From: JAAELZ01 sp047639475
GTDB lineage: Bacteria; Pseudomonadota; Gammaproteobacteria; Arenicellales; Poriferihabitantaceae
Assembly: GCA_047639475.1 (NCBI GenBank)
Contig: JBLIOD010000010.1
Location: 5,789 to 69,788, forward strand
Direction of reading: 5' to 3'
DNA length: 64,000 nt
Shown here: positions 61,565 to 64,000 of the stretch, piece by piece
Position numbering within the stretch: position 1 is the stretch's first letter
Layout: each line of letters opens with the position of its first letter
Notes under the pieces: generated by a model
What the model was told of the DNA's origin: nothing
The model's input: only the letters and a program-made list of their open reading frames with translations
The model's database searches: none
Position numbers and translations under genes: made by a program

Positions 61565-62131
61565 GTGACAGAAGCCAATCAGAAATGGGTTATTTTAGAC
61601 CGTGATGGTGTCATCAATCACGATTCTGATGCTTATATCAAATCACCAGAGGAATGGCGGTTAATCGAAGGTAGCGATACCGCGATAGCCAAACTCAATC
61701 AGCTTGGTTATAAAGTCGCTGTTATCACCAATCAATCTGGCATTGCACGAGCCTATTTCACCTTGGAAGCTTTGAACCAGATAAATCAAAAAATGCATGA
61801 CGCTGTGACTAAGGCGGGCGGTCATATCGATGCAGTGTACTTCTGCCCACACGGCCCAGATGACCATTGCGAATGCAGAAAACCACTCAGCGGGCTATTC
61901 CGCCAGTTCTCTACAGAACACCAAGTTGATCTATCCACTTGTTATGCCATTGGGGACTCTGTAAGAGACCTAGAAGCTGCGCAAAGTTGCGAATGCAATC
62001 CAATACTTGTTGAGACAGGAAAAGGGCCTAGAAGCTTGGCCTCGATCGCTGCAAAGCCTGAAGGGCATTGGCTACAAAGCGTGCCAGTGTTCGCCAACTT
62101 AAATGCTTTCACCGATTCGCTTAGCGCATGA
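61565..62131 (+). CDS. gmhB: D-glycero-beta-D-manno-heptose 1,7-bisphosphate 7-phosphatase
   Basis: The 188-residue HAD phosphatase (GTG start) has the nucleophile motif VILDRDGVINHDSDAYIKS, VITNQSGIARAYF, the zinc loop CPHGPDDHCECRKPL and AIGDSVRDLEAA. It dephosphorylates heptose 1,7-bisphosphate to heptose 1-phosphate, feeding RfaE2 encoded at 38.6 kb. Together with the DiaA/GmhA-type isomerase, most of the ADP-heptose pathway is in the window. plsC overlaps by 4 bp. Confidence 0.94.
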   Translation: MTEANQKWVILDRDGVINHDSDAYIKSPEEWRLIEGSDTAIAKLNQLGYKVAVITNQSGIARAYFTLEALNQINQKMHDAVTKAGGHIDAVYFCPHGPDDHCECRKPLSGLFRQFSTEHQVDLSTCYAIGDSVRDLEAAQSCECNPILVETGKGPRSLASIAAKPEGHWLQSVPVFANLNAFTDSLSA

Positions 62132-62850
62132 AACAGTTTATTGGAAACTTGATTTTCGTCATCGGACAAATTGCCAGCACCGCCGTATTCGTCCCCTTTG
62201 TTTTGGTCGTCACTCCCTTCTTATCCAGCGTAAAGAAAGGTGCTTTCATCGGGCTATGGGCGCGATTTATTATCTGGTGGCTAGAAGTCTGCTGCCATAT
62301 TACTTACCGAATAACTGGCCAAGAAAACATACCTGAAGGGCCTGCCATCATTCTGAGCAATCATCAATCCGCATGGGAAACCATCGCCTTTCAGCGAATT
62401 TTCCCAGTTCACTCTCAACTACTAAAAAGAGAGCTACTTTGGATTCCCTTCTTTGGTTGGGGCTTGGCCGCCAACCAACCCATTGCCATTGATCGTTCGA
62501 AGAAGACGCAGGCAATGCAGCAATTGGTTCGCCAAGGCAAAGACCGTTTGGCCGCAGGTCGGTGGATCTCTATTTTTCCTGAAGGGACAAGACTGCCTGT
62601 AGGCCAACCTGGCGATTATCAAGCAGGCGGTGCGTTTATCGCCTGTAAGGCGGGGGCGTTGGTTGTGCCAGTTGCGCATAATGCGGGGGCATTCTGGCCT
62701 AAGAAGCATCCTTTTAGCAAGCACGCTGGGGTGGTTGATGTTGTTATTGGGGAGGTGATTGATGCTACTGGGATGAAGCCTAGGGAGTTGAATTCGCAGG
62801 TTGAGGGTTGGATTAAGAGGGTTTGTGAGGGGTTGGCTAAGGAAGCGTAG
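62128..62850 (+). CDS. plsC: 1-acyl-sn-glycerol-3-phosphate acyltransferase
   Basis: The 240-residue membrane enzyme has two N-terminal hydrophobic stretches, LSNHQSAWETIAFQRIFPVH (the HxxxxD/E catalytic block), LLKRELLWIPFFGWGLA, and FPEGTRLPVGQPGDYQAGGA. It adds the second acyl chain to lysophosphatidate. The final 70 codons shift to third positions that are almost all G or T (GTT, GGG, AAG, AGG), unlike the earlier part, and the sequence turns at once into an inverted-repeat element. gmhB-plsC is a common pairing. Confidence 0.92.
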   Translation: MKQFIGNLIFVIGQIASTAVFVPFVLVVTPFLSSVKKGAFIGLWARFIIWWLEVCCHITYRITGQENIPEGPAIILSNHQSAWETIAFQRIFPVHSQLLKRELLWIPFFGWGLAANQPIAIDRSKKTQAMQQLVRQGKDRLAAGRWISIFPEGTRLPVGQPGDYQAGGAFIACKAGALVVPVAHNAGAFWPKKHPFSKHAGVVDVVIGEVIDATGMKPRELNSQVEGWIKRVCEGLAKEA

Positions 62851-63588
62851 TACTTTTATATAAATCTTATTTAGTTTTAATAGGGTAACGATCAGTAATA
62901 GTTCTAATTGATATTGCCACTGCTGTGGTGGGTGTTCATTCTTTTGCTTGTGCAAAAGAACCTAACCTACTTTTTTTGACTTGCTCAAAAGAAAGAGCGA
63001 AAGAAAACACACCGCAAATGATGGCCCTTCGGGTTCCCGATAAGAATTAATTTAGTTTGTTATCGCCGGTATTTGTGGCCTAAGACGAACCCATCACGGC
63101 AAGTATCATTCTTTCTCTCCATATATATTTTGTTAAAATATGTAGGATAATGCAACCCCTTAAAATCACGATTTTGTGCAGTAACTAGAACGCCTACAGC
63201 TCTAGTAAAAAAATTCGCATGGTCTAGCCTCTGCAAGTTTTCATCCTACCCTACCAGTCGCACTTTCTCTGTTCTTCCAATATAAAAATTTGTCACTTTT
63301 AGATGTACTTTGAAGCGGTCAATATAAGAGCCAGCCTCAATTAATAGGGTTTAGCTGTAGGAAATACAGGCTTTTTTTTCTAGTCGTGAACGATGCGTAA
63401 GGGTAGATATATAACCTCTCCAGCCAATATATCAATGCTTGGATTACGCTTCATGCTACCTAATTCTAATCTGATTCAAATTTACCCTAACCAGCCGTTC
63501 GTGCAATTCAAAATAGTGTGCTTTTCTGATTCGCCTAATACATGAACTTTATCTACAATGGTCTCCCAATAATCAACAGGAGAAGACC
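62851..63588. other. long region without recognised genes
   Basis: Besides the inverted-repeat element, only short frames with no recognisable domain occur here, on either strand. A late stretch (about 63380-63550) reads as minus-strand fragments with stops. I see no tRNA. Confidence 0.45.
62939..63000. repeat. inverted-repeat element downstream of plsC
   Basis: TTCTTTTGC (62939-62947) pairs with GCAAAAGAA (62952-62960), then a second imperfect stem (about 62970-62996, CTTTTTTTGA with TCAAAAGAAAG). The sequence that follows, gaaagagcgaaagaaaacac, is of a type I recall recurring in many proteobacterial genomes near gene ends. It could be a terminator or a dispersed element. Confidence 0.55.
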
Positions 63589-63873
63589 ATATATACTGTT
63601 ATTAGAAGCTATTCCAGTTCAGGAGCGGGTGCGCTGATAGACTTACTGGAAGAAAAAAGTGAAGAAGTAGAAAATCTAATTCGTGGGGTTAGTGGCTTTG
63701 TATCCTATTCACTTATCCGCACTTCTGATGGAGGTGTGTCGGTAACGATATGTAAGGATAAAGCAGGCACGGATGAGAGTCTCAAAGTGGCAAAAGATTG
63801 GATTCAGCAAAACGGGGCCAACTTGAATGCAAGCCCACCATCTGTTGCGAAGGCTCAAATATTTTGCAATTGA
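63589..63873 (+). CDS. small conserved-looking protein with an ATA in the start position
   Basis: A 94-codon frame reads ATA-Tyr-Thr-Val-Ile-Arg-Ser-Tyr, then GALIDLLEEKSEEVENLIRG, VSGFVSYSLIRTSDGGVSVT, ICKDKAGTDESLKVAKDWIQ and ends near NASPPSVAKAQIFCN. The pattern matches small soluble proteins of unknown function that I recall beginning M-IYTV-R and holding IRGV-GF-SY and TVC-DKAGT-ES. An ideal AGGAG (63578-63582) stands six bases before the ATA, so this is likely the natural start with G changed to A. There is no in-frame ATG, GTG or TTG nearby. It may be silenced or weakly expressed. Confidence 0.55.
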   Translation: MYTVIRSYSSSGAGALIDLLEEKSEEVENLIRGVSGFVSYSLIRTSDGGVSVTICKDKAGTDESLKVAKDWIQQNGANLNASPPSVAKAQIFCN

Positions 63874-64000
63874 ATTAACAGAAGAAGCATTGTCGAAAAC
63901 GTCCGCTTACATACCACGTATAGGGGACGAATTTTTATTACTCCATGTTATTCAGCCAGCCTGCTTAAGGGAAAGCAGTGGGATAAGTATGCCAGAGACA
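63874..64000. other. window end, nothing recognised
   Basis: No gene that I can support begins in the last 127 bases. Confidence 0.4.

Noticed and set aside
1..64000. CRISPR arrays, tRNA genes, insertion sequences, prophage
   Set aside because: I saw no regularly spaced repeats, cloverleaf sequences with intact TTC loops, transposase motifs or phage structural genes. A tRNA scan would be needed to be certain.

Overview
The window reads as a chromosomal segment of a Gram-negative gammaproteobacterium, probably marine and free-living. The evidence is a division and cell wall (dcw) cluster headed by mraZ with a class A RNase P RNA just upstream, the rsmI/lpoA/yraN/diaA/dolP block, fabA-fabB, outer-membrane genes (mlaA, lpoA, heptose genes) and a split glyQ/glyS. 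Base composition looks moderate, a little under 50% GC by eye. Reeler-type, DUF7933-type and CNAYCEAMDC-type secreted proteins recall marine lineages such as Arenicella, but that placement is only a guess. I saw no rRNA, tRNA, CRISPR array, phage or insertion sequence.

Layout. 1-7.4 kb is an accessory segment: the end of an alpha/beta hydrolase, a small Cys-rich secreted protein, a BenE-type transporter, RecQ, a decayed FAD monooxygenase, an FKBP isomerase and a broken Reeler/Ig-like surface protein. 7.4-15.4 kb is metabolic: a proline-racemase-fold enzyme next to a radical SAM protein of unknown function, an MBL hydrolase, then a minus-strand run of LysR regulator, Asp/Glu racemase family enzyme, frameshifted DegT aminotransferase and CuyA/DcyD-like PLP lyase, and a VOC pseudogene with two stop codons.

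15.6-32.2 kb is the dcw cluster on the minus strand, in transcription order mraZ-rsmH-ftsL-ftsI-murE-murF-mraY-murD-ftsW-murG-murC-murB-like-ftsQ-ftsA-ftsZ, mostly with overlapping start and stop codons. A clear sigma70 promoter and three 10-bp-spaced MraZ-type boxes precede mraZ. The murB-like gene lacks the usual catalytic residues, and ddl is absent. rnpB follows at 32.3-32.7 kb.

32.7-43.8 kb holds hisC, rsmI, the lpoA-yraN-diaA-dolP-rfaE2 run (peptidoglycan synthase activation, envelope integrity, heptose activation), small envelope or redox proteins, a fragment of a DUF7933 repeat protein abutting mutM, and a ferredoxin reductase. 43.8-62.9 kb is mainly housekeeping: hemY/hemX, fabA/fabB, a predicted outer-membrane protein, an ArgD-type aminotransferase, an NTF2-like membrane protein, ctaA-apaH-mlaA, mrcA, glyQ-glyS, a MazG-like protein, gmhB and plsC. 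rfaE2, gmhB and the GmhA/DiaA-type isomerase together cover most of ADP-heptose supply.

The last 1.1 kb is nearly gene-free. It holds an inverted-repeat element and one small conserved-looking reading frame with an ATA in the start position. At least six accessory genes in the window carry frameshifts or stops, several at homopolymers or short tandem repeats, while the core clusters are intact. Unusual signals I would follow first: the murB-like gene without active-site residues, the extra hairpin in RNase P RNA, the racemase-fold enzyme with Ser/Thr in place of both catalytic cysteines, and the G/T-biased 3' end of plsC next to the inverted-repeat element.
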